A program made the position numbers and the translations under genes. A stretch of 64,000 bases of DNA from Microbulbifer variabilis. GTDB taxonomy: Bacteria > Pseudomonadota > Gammaproteobacteria > Pseudomonadales > Cellvibrionaceae. Below, one piece after another: positions 36,811 to 45,691 of this stretch (positions are counted from its first letter, which is position 1; every line of letters begins with the position of its first letter). Location: the NCBI RefSeq assembly GCF_020524905.1, contig NZ_JAIVKI010000009.1:111905-175904 (forward strand), read 5' to 3'. The notes under the pieces were generated by a model. It did no database searches. It saw only the letters and a list, made by a program, of their open reading frames with translations, and was not told the DNA's origin.

Positions 36811-37512
36811 GTGAAGATTCTTGCCCTGGATACCACGTCTGGTGCCTGCTCAGTGGCGCTCTATAGTAACGGCCAGATCAATGAACGCTTCGTACAGGCG
36901 GAGCGCGACCATACTCGCCGCCTGCTACCGATGGTGGAAGAAGTATTGGCAGAAGCAGAATTAAGTTTGTCTGGCCTGGATGCCTTTGCTGTGAGTAGGG
37001 GCCCCGGCTCATTCACTGGGTTGCGTATTGCTATCAGTTGTGTGCAGGGCTTGGCCTTTTCCGTCGATAAACCGGTGGTAACTGTTTCCAGCTTGGCCGC
37101 TTTGGCTTTGGGTGCCAGGCGTGCACACCCGCAATGGAAGCACTCTCCAATTATCGCGATGCTGGATGCCCGAATGCAGCAAGTGTATTGGGGTATTTAT
37201 GGTGCAGAGACGCCCAATGATAGCCTTCTACCTGAAGCAGTGCAGAACCCGGAGCAGGTTTTACTGACATTGAGCGGGGCTGGACTGACAAATTCTTATT
37301 ACGGTACTGGCCCCGGTTGGCATTATGAAGCCTTCAAAAAGGCCCGGGTTGAAGAATTAGACCTGGATGCCTTGATCCATGCGCGGGATATTGCCGAATT
37401 GGCTGTTTCCCTGTATCAAGAGGGAAAGATGATGCCCGCCGAGGCATTGGAGCCCGTTTATCTTCGCAATGAAGTCACTTGGCAAAAACGTCAGAAAATT
37501 CGATCCCGGTAA
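36811..37512 (+). CDS. tsaB: tRNA threonylcarbamoyladenosine biosynthesis protein TsaB
   Basis: TsaB is the regulatory partner of TsaD in making t6A37 of tRNA. The 233-residue protein has the ASKHA N terminus ILALDTTSGACSVALY, the PGSFTGLRIAISCVQGLA motif and IAMLDARMQQVYWGIY. It is a GTG start at 36811. The C terminus ends PVYLRNEVTWQKR, as in the family. It lies 3 bp before uppP. Confidence 0.94.
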   Translation: MKILALDTTSGACSVALYSNGQINERFVQAERDHTRRLLPMVEEVLAEAELSLSGLDAFAVSRGPGSFTGLRIAISCVQGLAFSVDKPVVTVSSLAALALGARRAHPQWKHSPIIAMLDARMQQVYWGIYGAETPNDSLLPEAVQNPEQVLLTLSGAGLTNSYYGTGPGWHYEAFKKARVEELDLDALIHARDIAELAVSLYQEGKMMPAEALEPVYLRNEVTWQKRQKIRSR

Positions 37513-37515
37513 TAC

Positions 37516-38313
37516 ATGGAAATATTTCAGATTGTTGTACTGGCCTTGATTCAGGGCCTTACTGAATTTCTCCCCATCTCAAGCTCGGCGCACTTGATAT
37601 TGCCCGCAGAAGTTCTCGGTTGGCAGGATCAAGGGCTCGCTTTCGATGTGGCTGTACATTTTGGCTCACTGATCGCGGTAATCACTTACTTTCGAAAAGA
37701 TATTTGGCTATTAATACGCGATGGCTTGGGAGGGCTTGGGTCTAGGCAGTTTAGTGATGAAGGGCGCTTGGCCTGGCTGATCGTACTCGCAACAATTCCC
37801 GTTGGCTTGGTGGGTTTAATTTTTAAAGGCTATATAGAAACTCACTTACGCTCGGCGTCAGTTATAGCGGCCACTACAATTGGTTTTGGCTTATTGCTCT
37901 GGTGGGCCGACATAAGCGGAAAACGGGTACAGACCCTGGACCAACTCAACTGGAAAAAGGCTCTAATTATCGGCGGCGCGCAAGTGCTGGCTCTTATTCC
38001 CGGTACCTCTCGCTCTGGCATCACCATGACCGCAGGGCTGATGCTCGGAATGAAGCGTGAAGCCGCAGCGCGATTTTCTTTTTTATTGTCGATACCAGTA
38101 ATAGCCCTGTCGGCCATGTTATTAACATACGATTTACTTGGCCTGGAAACTGTTCCCTGGGGTGATATTTTGTTGGGCACACTGCTTTCTTTTATTAGTG
38201 CCTATTTGTGTATTCATTTTTTCCTGCAATTTATTAGTCGCATCGGCATGGCGCCATTTGCGATTTACCGCCTGATTTTGGGGGCGGCTCTTATTTGGAT
38301 GATATGGGGGTAA
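37516..38313 (+). CDS. uppP: Undecaprenyl-diphosphatase UppP
   Basis: UppP (BacA) recycles undecaprenyl pyrophosphate for cell-wall lipid carriers. The 265-residue membrane protein has both signatures: [19 protein letters not shown] with the catalytic Glu and Ser, and [17 protein letters not shown]. About eight membrane helices are visible. The start lies 3 bp after tsaB. Its 3' end abuts the next gene by 5 bp. Confidence 0.95.
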   Translation: MEIFQIVVLALIQGLTEFLPISSSAHLILPAEVLGWQDQGLAFDVAVHFGSLIAVITYFRKDIWLLIRDGLGGLGSRQFSDEGRLAWLIVLATIPVGLVGLIFKGYIETHLRSASVIAATTIGFGLLLWWADISGKRVQTLDQLNWKKALIIGGAQVLALIPGTSRSGITMTAGLMLGMKREAAARFSFLLSIPVIALSAMLLTYDLLGLETVPWGDILLGTLLSFISAYLCIHFFLQFISRIGMAPFAIYRLILGAALIWMIWG

Positions 38314-38318
38314 TCGAT

Positions 38319-39200
38319 ATGGCAACAGTAGCATTTATTGGTTTGGGCGTAATGGGTTATCCCATGGCGGGTTACCTGTCAAAAGCTGGTCACTCAGTAA
38401 GGGTATATAACCGTACAGCAAGTCGCGCAGAAAAATGGCTGGGTGAATATCAGGGTGAGTGCTTTACAACACCCGCTGAAGCCGCAAAAGGTGCAGAAGT
38501 GGTATTTGCCTGTGTGGGTAATGATAACGACCTGCGCCAGGTAGCTACAGGGGAGCAGGGTGCCTTCGCCACTATGGAAGAGGGCTCACTGTTTGTGGAT
38601 CACACCACCGCCTCGGCGGATGTTGCCCGTGAACTGGCTGAAATTGGTAAAGAGAAAGGAATTGGCTTTCTCGATGCTCCAGTATCCGGTGGTCAGGCGG
38701 GTGCGGAAAATGGTGTTCTCACCGTAATGGTTGGTGGTGAAGCGGTAGACTTTGAGCGTGTTCAGCCCCTCATTGATACGTTTGCCCGCGCCGTAACCCT
38801 GTTGGGCCCGGTGGGCAGTGGCCAGTTGTGTAAAATGGTCAATCAGATCTGCATCGCCGGCGTGGTGCAGGGGCTGGCGGAAGGTTTGCACTTCGCTAAA
38901 GCGGCGGGCCTGGATGCTGAACAGGTTGTGGATGTTATCTCCAAAGGTGCCGCGCAGAGCTGGCAGATGGAAAACCGCTCCAAAACCATGCTGGCAGGTG
39001 AGTATGAGCACGGTTTTGCTGTGGACTGGATGCGTAAGGATTTGGCTATAGTCCTGCAGGAGGCGCAACGTAACGGCGCACTAGTACCGGTAACTGCACT
39101 GGTGGATCAGTTCTATAGCGAAGTACAGGCGATTGGGGGCTCCCGCTGGGATACCTCTAGTCTGCTTGCACGCCTGATGAATGTGCGCTCTTTCGACTGA
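38319..39200 (+). CDS. Beta-hydroxyacid dehydrogenase family oxidoreductase
   Basis: This is an NAD(P)-dependent 3-hydroxyacid dehydrogenase or GarR/MmsB/GLYR-like enzyme of 293 residues. It has the nucleotide motif FIGLGVMGYPMAGYLSKAGH, the substrate motif DAPVSGGQAGAENGVLTVMVGG, and LGPVGSGQLCKMVNQI with the catalytic Lys. The C-terminal half carries AEGLHFAKAAGLD. The ATG at 38319 with GGGGG upstream is chosen over two earlier codons. The natural substrate cannot be told from sequence; tartronate semialdehyde, 3-hydroxyisobutyrate and succinic semialdehyde are possibilities. Confidence 0.88.
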   Translation: MATVAFIGLGVMGYPMAGYLSKAGHSVRVYNRTASRAEKWLGEYQGECFTTPAEAAKGAEVVFACVGNDNDLRQVATGEQGAFATMEEGSLFVDHTTASADVARELAEIGKEKGIGFLDAPVSGGQAGAENGVLTVMVGGEAVDFERVQPLIDTFARAVTLLGPVGSGQLCKMVNQICIAGVVQGLAEGLHFAKAAGLDAEQVVDVISKGAAQSWQMENRSKTMLAGEYEHGFAVDWMRKDLAIVLQEAQRNGALVPVTALVDQFYSEVQAIGGSRWDTSSLLARLMNVRSFD

Positions 39201-39281
39201 CTCTCTCTTTGAAAGCTTGTGGCAGAGCTGGATATTTCTGTGTCCAGCTCTGCATTCCCTTCCTTTGTTGTTTAGATTTCC

Positions 39282-40403
39282 ATGAAAGTTTTACTGCTCT
39301 CGGCCTATGACGCTGACAGTCACAAGCGTTGGCGTAAAGGCCTGGTTGCCGCCTTTCCGGAATGGCAGTGGACAGTCCTGACACTGCCACCGCGATATTT
39401 CAGCTGGCGTATTCGCGGCAACAGTCTCTCCTGGGCCAGGGGTGAGGCAGCACAAACACTAAAACAACAATGGGATCTAATTATTGCCACCTCCATGACT
39501 GATCTCAGCGCACTGCGTGGCTTGGTGCCTGAGATAATGGGGGTGCCCACCGTGGTGTACTTTCACGAGAATCAGTTCGCCTACCCAACAAGTTCGGATG
39601 CGTTTCAGTCAGTAGAGCCTCAGTTGCTGAATATCTACACCGCACTAGCTGGTGATCTGTTGCTGTTTAATTCGGAATACAATCGCCGCACCCTGATTGA
39701 GGGAACGGCCAAACTTCTGAAGCGTTTTCCCGACTGTGTGCCTGCGGGGGTTTGTGAGGAAATAGAAAGTAAGTCTAAAGTATTGCCGGTGCCACTAGAG
39801 AATTCACTATTTACTCAAGAATACACTCAAACCGATTTTTGCTGGGATCACCGCTGGGAGCAAGGTTATCAGGGTGAGGTAAGTGAGGACACCCTAATTA
39901 TCAGCTGGGCCGCTCGCTGGGAATATGACAAAGGTGCCGATCGTCTGCTACAAATCCTTCGGGGCCTAAAAGAGAAAAAGGTAAAATTCTTGCTCAACCT
40001 CATGGGGCAATCGTTTCGCAACAGCCCAAAAGAGTTTGAGCAGATACAACAGGAGTTTAACCAGAATCTCCTGGTGGTAGGTTATGTGGAGAGTGAGCAA
40101 CTTTACCGGCAAACCTTACGGAATAGCGATGTATTTTTATCTACCGCTTATCATGAATTTCAGGGGTTGGCGGTAATGGAGGCTGCCGTAGCGGGCTGTG
40201 CGCCATTGGTTCCGGATGAGCAGTGTTATCCGGAGTTTTATCCTGAGGAGTTGCGTTATTCTGGAGCTGAAGGTGCGATAAACAAGTTGGAGTACTGGGC
40301 GAAGAACTCTGAGAATAAGGTAAGAGGAAGTGTAGATATTAATAGGCTCTGTTGGGGGCGATTTAAGAAAAGATATGGAAAACTGTTGTCAGATTTGTTG
40401 TGA
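39282..40403 (+). CDS. DUF3524 GT4 glycosyltransferase (GTDC1/QTMAN-like)
   Basis: The 373-residue protein begins KVLLLSAYDADSHKRW and has VLTLPPRYFSWRIRGN, PTVVYFHENQFAYP and LLFNSEYNRRTL, the pattern of the DUF3524 N-terminal domain. A glycosyltransferase group 1 domain follows (ISWAARWEYDKGADRLLQIL), with the E-x7-E pair in EFQGLAVMEA. Eukaryotic members (GTDC1, QTMAN) mannosylate queuosine 34 of tRNA-Asp. By homology this one may glycosylate a tRNA queuosine or another substrate; that remains inference for bacteria. It is a standalone gene with a weak upstream box; no queuosine gene is visible next to it. Confidence 0.82.
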   Translation: MKVLLLSAYDADSHKRWRKGLVAAFPEWQWTVLTLPPRYFSWRIRGNSLSWARGEAAQTLKQQWDLIIATSMTDLSALRGLVPEIMGVPTVVYFHENQFAYPTSSDAFQSVEPQLLNIYTALAGDLLLFNSEYNRRTLIEGTAKLLKRFPDCVPAGVCEEIESKSKVLPVPLENSLFTQEYTQTDFCWDHRWEQGYQGEVSEDTLIISWAARWEYDKGADRLLQILRGLKEKKVKFLLNLMGQSFRNSPKEFEQIQQEFNQNLLVVGYVESEQLYRQTLRNSDVFLSTAYHEFQGLAVMEAAVAGCAPLVPDEQCYPEFYPEELRYSGAEGAINKLEYWAKNSENKVRGSVDINRLCWGRFKKRYGKLLSDLL

Positions 40404-40532
40404 GTTAATCTACTTATAGGTAAGTCTATTTGCTCCTTCCTTTCGCACCTTGCATGGAGAAATAGTTCAGATTATGCTTCGATGACACAGTCAACTTATC
40501 TTTTATTAACCCGACAAGCTTATAGTTCCCCA

Positions 40533-40646
40533 TATTCAACTTTGAAGTGCATCACTTAATTTCTTTGAGGAGAAGAAGTGGCAGACCTTACCTTTAGCTG
40601 ACCGTTCTTTTCTAGGTGATTAACGGATGCGCTTCAAAGTTGAATA
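40533..40646. mobile_element. MITE-like element with 28-bp terminal inverted repeats
   Basis: Left end 40533-40560 and right end 40619-40646 are inverted copies of each other, 25 of 28 bases identical, starting TATTCAACTTTGAAG. The core is 58 bp and codes for nothing. The dinucleotide CA flanks both sides and could be a 2-bp target duplication. Size and layout fit a non-autonomous element mobilised by a transposase in trans; I cannot name the IS family. Confidence 0.55.
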
Positions 40647-40830
40647 CAGGTATTGGTGCTGAACAGATACTAAAATCAAACGGCGTAAGTTTGAAAATTT
40701 TTCACGGTTCAAAATGTATAGACATATTGAATAGATTCATTCCAAGACATACTGACCTATGGGGTGAAGATATTAGAAAGTGAATCTATCGTATCGCCAT
40801 CGCAGAAGTTTACTCATAGCGCTCAATGCG

Positions 40831-40977
40831 TTACCAGTTTTCGACGCGCTTAGGTAAAAACCTTGGGCGTTCTTCATCATCACCGTAATATGGATATGTA
40901 TACAAACTGTCATTGACCTTGCGCCAAACATTCGCTGCCCAGCTCGTCGGTACCCGCTCCCGGTCCGAGACAGACAT
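40831..40977 (-). pseudogene. Possible gene fragment, 48 codons
   Basis: On the minus strand a protein-like frame runs from an ATG at 40977 to TAA at 40831: ERVPTSWAANVWRKVNDSL, then YPYYGDDEERPRFLPKRVE. The frame stays open further upstream past the ATG to about 41008. The composition looks like the C terminus of a real protein. I recognise no family. It may be the remnant of a gene disrupted near the MITE-like element or a small real gene. Confidence 0.35.
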
Positions 40978-41118
40978 AATTGGGTGGCGGCTTGTTGATC
41001 GACTGACCCAGTTAGTGATTTATCGCCGGGTGCCTCCTTAATAAACCCCGTGAATGCCTGAGATTAACCCTAAGCGTTGAGACAATTGACTGGTACAGGG
41101 ATACTTAGCATCTGGCCA

Positions 41119-41997
41119 TTACTTGAGCTCTCTCGCTCGCACCCAGGCCAACCCGAGCCCGGCTGCAACCGTAATCCCCATACCGATTACACCACGGATG
41201 CCGAATTCAGTGCTAAATATAAAGTGATCGGCAAACAGACCGATGAGGATAGCACTGTAAAAGAGTGCCCCTACGAGATAGGCGGGTGCGATACGATTAG
41301 CAACCGTGTAAGCAAGATTCTGCGGGACGAATAGCAGCGCGGGAATCGCGAGAATCCATAGCGACGATGTTTCCAATTGCGCGCCCTCCCAGGTCGCAAT
41401 AGACACGCTAAAGACCAGCATCCCAACAGCGTAGTAGAACATGATGCGTTCGGGCGGCTCGGTCCGGCCTGCAACCCCCGTTGCGACACTACCTGCCGCA
41501 CGCGCTACTCCCGCCAGCAGCGCGAGAAGTGAGTAAGGGTTCAAAATGCCCTGGGCACTGTGTTGGAATAAAATGAGGCATACGCCAAGGAACGCCAATA
41601 TCGCTAGGCAGATAGTTGCGGCACTAACCCGATGACCGAGAAATACCTTTGCTAGCAACATGGCGAAGAATGGATTCGTACTTTCCAGGACCAGCGCATC
41701 CGCGACCGGTATCCCCTTCAGTGCCTCGTAGAAGGCAGAGAAATAGATAAACCCCGATACTGTCCGAATGGTGAGGATCCACGGGCTCACAGGCTTTATG
41801 CCCGCCCATCCTTGCCGTATCAGGAGAAGCATCCCCGATAATGGGGCAAGTAGTACGACTTGTGCTGCTAAAAGTACAAAGGGGCTTAAGCCCACGCCAG
41901 CGCCTAACTTACCGGCAATGCCGATACAGCCCATCAACACTCCACCGGCGAGGGCCAGTCCAACACCCAAGGAATGGTTCTGATATGTGGATGGCAA
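41119..41997 (-). CDS. EamA/DMT family transporter
   Basis: This is a 292-residue inner-membrane protein with about ten helices arranged as two EamA repeats (GVGLALAGGVLMGCIGIAGKLG at the start; NPYSLLALLAGVARAAGSVATGVAG for the second). The conserved stretch ALVLESTNPFFAMLLAKVFLG near the end of the first half is typical of drug/metabolite transporters. The substrate is unknown. The gene is more GC-rich than the surrounding 40-48 kb stretch and stands alone; it may be an isolated insertion. Confidence 0.88.
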   Translation of the reverse strand: MPSTYQNHSLGVGLALAGGVLMGCIGIAGKLGAGVGLSPFVLLAAQVVLLAPLSGMLLLIRQGWAGIKPVSPWILTIRTVSGFIYFSAFYEALKGIPVADALVLESTNPFFAMLLAKVFLGHRVSAATICLAILAFLGVCLILFQHSAQGILNPYSLLALLAGVARAAGSVATGVAGRTEPPERIMFYYAVGMLVFSVSIATWEGAQLETSSLWILAIPALLFVPQNLAYTVANRIAPAYLVGALFYSAILIGLFADHFIFSTEFGIRGVIGMGITVAAGLGLAWVRARELK

Positions 41998-42076
41998 GGT
42001 TTCACTACCTTCAGCAAATGTGGGTTAAACCCGACCAAGGCGTGATAATAATGTCTTCATTCGCGCTTCGAACGAG

Positions 42077-42466
42077 TCAGTAAGGAAAGGGACCTGTGTA
42101 CTGCAAAATCCCTCGATTGATCGATTTCCCTTCAGGTTGGCTCGGCGTTATTGTTGCGACAATTTCATGCCAACTGGTGTCAGTGTCCCAATCCACATAA
42201 AAAATAGGGTAGACCCTATATGAAAACTGAAATTGGCTTTCCCGGGCACCCAGACTACCGTCTGGTCCGAACTATCAGATTACAGGATAGCGCCAGCTTT
42301 TTCCTACAGGAAGGTGCCGGTATTGTGTTTCTAACAGCAGGTGCACAAGGCGCCATGTATCGCGAGCAACAGGACGGAAATCGATACTCCCTGTTTTGAT
42401 ATCGACGCCGTTTGCAACAATTGGGGCCAGGATAAAATATTGTGGCAACGTTTCATGTGGGCGTGT
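42077..42466 (-). pseudogene. Decayed gene with two in-frame stops
   Basis: One minus-strand frame is open from 42466 to the stop at 42077 except for adjacent TGA and TAG codons at 42272-42277. The translation is protein-like on both sides: VANGVDIKTGSIDFRPVARD and LVHLLLETQYRHLPVGKSW before, and FQFSYRVYPIFYVDWDTD and HEIVATITPSQPEGKSINRG after. I recognise no family. An overlapping plus-strand frame of 59 codons at 42220-42399 (starting MKTEIGFPGHPDYRLV) is an alternative reading. The minus-strand frame extends past both ends of that one, which I take as support for a broken minus-strand gene. Confidence 0.35.
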
Positions 42467-43358
42467 TCAGTCGGGCTGGCAGCAATGAGCCTACCGCCAA
42501 AGGTAATCTAGCTGGCAGTGATGTGTTTCCGTATGCTTGGCTGGCTATAATTTCTGGTGGGCAAGCGTGTTACTTATGGATACATCTAAAGAATGCATTT
42601 TCTAAATTTAATCAATTGCAATCCAACATATGGTACTTGCGGGGACAAAAGGATAATTTATAGGGTGTTCTTATGTTGGCAATCTAATTGGTGGCAAAAT
42701 AAATTATGCGTATATTTCCTTGAGTCCAATCTGATCTATCTGTTAATGATATAAACTTCTATTATTCACGGTCTATATAAGACAAATATTAGCCTTAAAA
42801 ATATATTGTATGTTGCGGTAAACTTGGATGAAGATTGCGAGATTTGTTTGGGGTTGTTCAAATGCAATCTACTTGAAATCACTGAATAGGAAAGGGAAGA
42901 GCTAAGAATGAGGAAGTTATAGCTACAAAACCGTGGCTTTAATCATTTCCCATATCGATGCTGCCTAGATATGAAGCTTAAGCAATCATCTGTAAAGGTG
43001 CCTTCTCTGAAACTTAAATAAATTCTATTTTGGTCTGAGTCAGGTGTCGATTTTATCGGCATTCTTCGCTTGTAGTTCTCATGGTTGGTTTTATGAGGTT
43101 GAGTTTCATGGCTGAAAAATGGTTTCTAAGACTGCCTCTATTTGTGCTCTTAATGGTTGAAGGTCTTTAATGCACTGTATTGATTTTCATCGTATTCATC
43201 AGATCTAGATTGGATGTGTCTGATATTAAGTTGTTGTAGGCTTCGAATTAAATTTATAGTAGTTTATCTTGTGTCAGTATTTGTAAATTTTTGGCTTGAA
43301 AAAAACTTTATTCACATTGATTTCAAATAATAACATTTGTCTGAGCAGGTGATATCTT
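42467..43358. other. AT-rich stretch with no convincing gene
   Basis: About 890 bp of low-GC sequence. A plus-strand 73-codon frame at 42442-42663 overlaps its left edge but lacks a Shine-Dalgarno box and any recognisable motif. The last 100 bp probably contain the promoter of the YfiM-like gene. I see no repeat or RNA gene. Confidence 0.5.
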
Positions 43359-44213
43359 ATGCAAGTTTTTGTCGTTGCTTTCCATTGTTTTCTCTTCTTG
43401 CTGATCAGCTTCTCCTCATCTGTCTCCGCCGAGATCATTAACTGGGAAAATAGTAAAAAATCTTTGTTCGATGCTAGATATGAGATTGCAGCTATCGCCG
43501 GAGGTATTACCTATCTTGGTGTTAAGGAATGGAATTGGGGAAGTTCATCATTCAATTTCAATAATGAAGACTGGTTTGGTATGGAAACTGGCAGCGGCGG
43601 TATGGATAAGCTTGGGCACATGTATGCCTCCTATGTAATTACGGAGGTTATCAGCAATGGACTTTCCCGTGAAAACGAAGCGAATGTTGCTGCAGCTTAT
43701 AGTGCACTTTGGGGTGGCGGGCTTATGATGTATGTAGAGATGTTCGATGGTTTTTCCTCCGACCATGGATTCTCCTATGAGGATGTGATTTTTAACTCTT
43801 CTGGCATAGCGCTTTCCTATTTAAGGACTCTTAATCCTAAATTAAAAAATCTGGTGGATTATCGTATCGACTATAGGCCATCAAAAGAAATGAAGGGTTT
43901 TCATCCATTTACTGATTATGGTGGAATGCGTTATTTACTGGCAGTGAAAGCGGCTGGAATACCCTCGTTGAAAGATACACCGCTAAAGTACTTCGAACTC
44001 AATTTTGGCTATATGGCCCAGGGTTTCAAAGTAAAAAATGCGGAGAGAAATTCGGAAGTCTTTATTGGAGTTAGCGTAAATCTTGATAAGCTGCTATTCA
44101 AGCCTTTTAGGAGTCGCTTGAAACGTACGGGAAAGTTTGCTTCTACCTTTTTTCATTACTATCAACCACGCTTTAGCTATGTCAAAATGACTCTTGATAA
44201 GCGTAGTAACTAG
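43359..44213 (+). CDS. YfiM/DUF2279-like exported protein
   Basis: This is a 284-residue protein with a signal peptide of about 24 residues (FLFLLISFSSSVSA). The body has GGMDKLGHMYASYVITEV with a conserved His, followed by MYVEMFDGFSSDHGFSYEDVIFNSSG, the YfiM/DUF2279 pattern, and a beta-rich C-terminal half (YFELNFGYMAQGFKV) that ends in alternating hydrophobic residues. It may sit in or near the outer membrane. Codon use is AT-rich. The role is not established. Confidence 0.78.
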   Translation: MQVFVVAFHCFLFLLISFSSSVSAEIINWENSKKSLFDARYEIAAIAGGITYLGVKEWNWGSSSFNFNNEDWFGMETGSGGMDKLGHMYASYVITEVISNGLSRENEANVAAAYSALWGGGLMMYVEMFDGFSSDHGFSYEDVIFNSSGIALSYLRTLNPKLKNLVDYRIDYRPSKEMKGFHPFTDYGGMRYLLAVKAAGIPSLKDTPLKYFELNFGYMAQGFKVKNAERNSEVFIGVSVNLDKLLFKPFRSRLKRTGKFASTFFHYYQPRFSYVKMTLDKRSN

Positions 44214-44393
44214 AAGTTATTTTTTAAGTTGGAGTGGACTGCCCTAAAGTTACAGTGAGGAAAAAAACCAGTAAGTATAAACGACATTATGTCAGGGATG
44301 ATCGGTACGTAGTGAGAATAAATAGAAACCTGGCTAGGATATGAAATGATAGGTCGAATTTTTTCGGTTAGATGAATTATTTTAAGGGTTTCT

Positions 44394-44666
44394 TATGGAT
44401 TTTTTCCATGTGTATGGTGGGTAGGATCAAACCCTCTCAACTCTCTTGAGTTACACGGAAGTTACTTTGCCCGGGGATTTACCTTAAAGGAGCAAGAGAA
44501 AAATGAGCCTCTGCGTAGGGCGCTCTATTTTGGAATTGGGTTGAATATAGGAGAGCTGCTTTTTGGTAGGGCCGGTATTAGAGAGACAACCGGAGGGCGA
44601 TTAGGGCGAAAGTTCTTCGAATATGTGCAGCTTCCCCACACCTATGTTGCGAATGAGGATGATTAA
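44394..44666 (+). pseudogene. C-terminal remnant of a second YfiM-like gene
   Basis: A frame with no start codon, open from 44376 to TAA at 44664-44666, encodes LELHGSYFARGFTLKEQ, YFGIGLNIGELLFGR and FFEYVQLPHTYV. These match, in order, the end of the intact YfiM-like protein just upstream (YFELNFGYMAQGFKV, VFIGVSVNLDKLLF, FFHYYQPRFSYV). The N-terminal two thirds, including the signal peptide and GGMDKLGH block, are missing. It is best read as a truncated tandem paralogue. Confidence 0.7.
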
Positions 44667-44716
44667 TAGGATACATTTTCACAATGTGTGGAGTAGGTGA
44701 TCAAACTTAGAGCTGT

Positions 44717-44743
44717 TCCAGGAGAAGTCTCTCTTCTCCTGGA
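44717..44743. terminator. Hairpin after the dioxygenase gene
   Basis: An 11-bp perfect stem (TCCAGGAGAAG / CTTCTCCTGGA) encloses TCTCT. It lies 13 bp past the 3' end of the minus-strand dioxygenase gene and after the YfiM remnant. No strong T-run is present. Confidence 0.55.
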
Positions 44744-44755
44744 GTTTGTTAATAT

Positions 44756-45691
44756 TTAATCTATCCACACCCTTGTATAAACTCGTTTTTGATCGGGAGT
44801 GTCGATAAATTCATCACGGTCGTGCAGAACCCTGGTGTTATCAATAAAGATCATATCGCCAGAATTCATATAAAAGCTAACGACATTTTCTTCATTGTTG
44901 AGCTCTCCATCTAGCATATCTAATGCCTGGAGCACTTCTGGCGTTAGGGGTTTATCCACCCGTTGATGGCCTTTTTCTATCCAGTAGCGCATATAGCGAA
45001 TGGAGAGTTTTCCATTGGTATAACTGAAAATTGGGAAGTGATTGTTTAGAATATTTTGGAGGTCTTTGTCACTTCCTGGTGTGACAAGGTCGCGAATATA
45101 ATTGTTGTAGAGCAGTTCCAGTTGCTGAGGGGCACTTTCTTTGAGATTTTTATGCACCTGAGCAGCAGAAACTACTTTGGACTTGCCACCCTCAATGGCT
45201 GGAGTAATACAACAGAGACCAAGGATATTTGGCTGTATTGCTCGTTGCGAGCTATCTGTGTGCACACCAGTTGCCGCGTTGGTTTGAGAGACGGGGATCG
45301 CTTCATCTTTATAACTTCTACCGGTATCTAGAATACCGTAGAGTCTTCCGTAAGTATCGATGGTCTGTCCCATTGCCAGGCTTAAATTCAGAAATAGTAG
45401 GTTTAGAGTTCTCTGGTCAAAACCCTCGACACCCTGAATCCAGGCTATTCCATTTCCCTCTTGTACTTCATGTTTGATCTTTTGAGCGAGTTGATCGAAC
45501 TGCGGAGTGAAAACGGAATCGGCTCTTAAAGCTTGAATGGGGTCCTCTTGCCCTTTGGACCATTCTTGGAGGGCGTTGATTTCTGCTTGCGAATTGACAG
45601 GCCAGCTAAACTTCCAATTTGATTTTGCAGTCATTTCCGAAGCTGTCCACGCTTGCGCGCTGACAACTTCGATTGGTGCCATTTCAGTCAT
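44756..45691 (-). CDS. TauD/TfdA-type Fe(II)/2-oxoglutarate dioxygenase
   Basis: The 311-residue protein has the facial triad expected for this superfamily: HxD in TGVHTDSS and a distal His in FIDNTRVLHDRDEF, with the 2-oxoglutarate arginine likely in RVYTRVWID. The block LCCITPAIEGGKSKVVSAAQVH is typical of TauD/clavaminate-synthase-like enzymes that hydroxylate or desaturate amino acids or small metabolites. The substrate is unknown. It overlaps the upstream methyltransferase gene by 8 bp, so the two are co-expressed and likely act on one small molecule. Codon use is AT-rich. Confidence 0.85.
   Translation of the reverse strand: MTEMAPIEVVSAQAWTASEMTAKSNWKFSWPVNSQAEINALQEWSKGQEDPIQALRADSVFTPQFDQLAQKIKHEVQEGNGIAWIQGVEGFDQRTLNLLFLNLSLAMGQTIDTYGRLYGILDTGRSYKDEAIPVSQTNAATGVHTDSSQRAIQPNILGLCCITPAIEGGKSKVVSAAQVHKNLKESAPQQLELLYNNYIRDLVTPGSDKDLQNILNNHFPIFSYTNGKLSIRYMRYWIEKGHQRVDKPLTPEVLQALDMLDGELNNEENVVSFYMNSGDMIFIDNTRVLHDRDEFIDTPDQKRVYTRVWID

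Noticed and set aside
41077..41334. 85-codon plus-strand frame over the transporter gene
   Set aside because: It is antisense to the EamA transporter and unlike any protein family.
42442..42663. 73-codon plus-strand frame
   Set aside because: No Shine-Dalgarno box or motif; it overlaps a decayed minus-strand frame.
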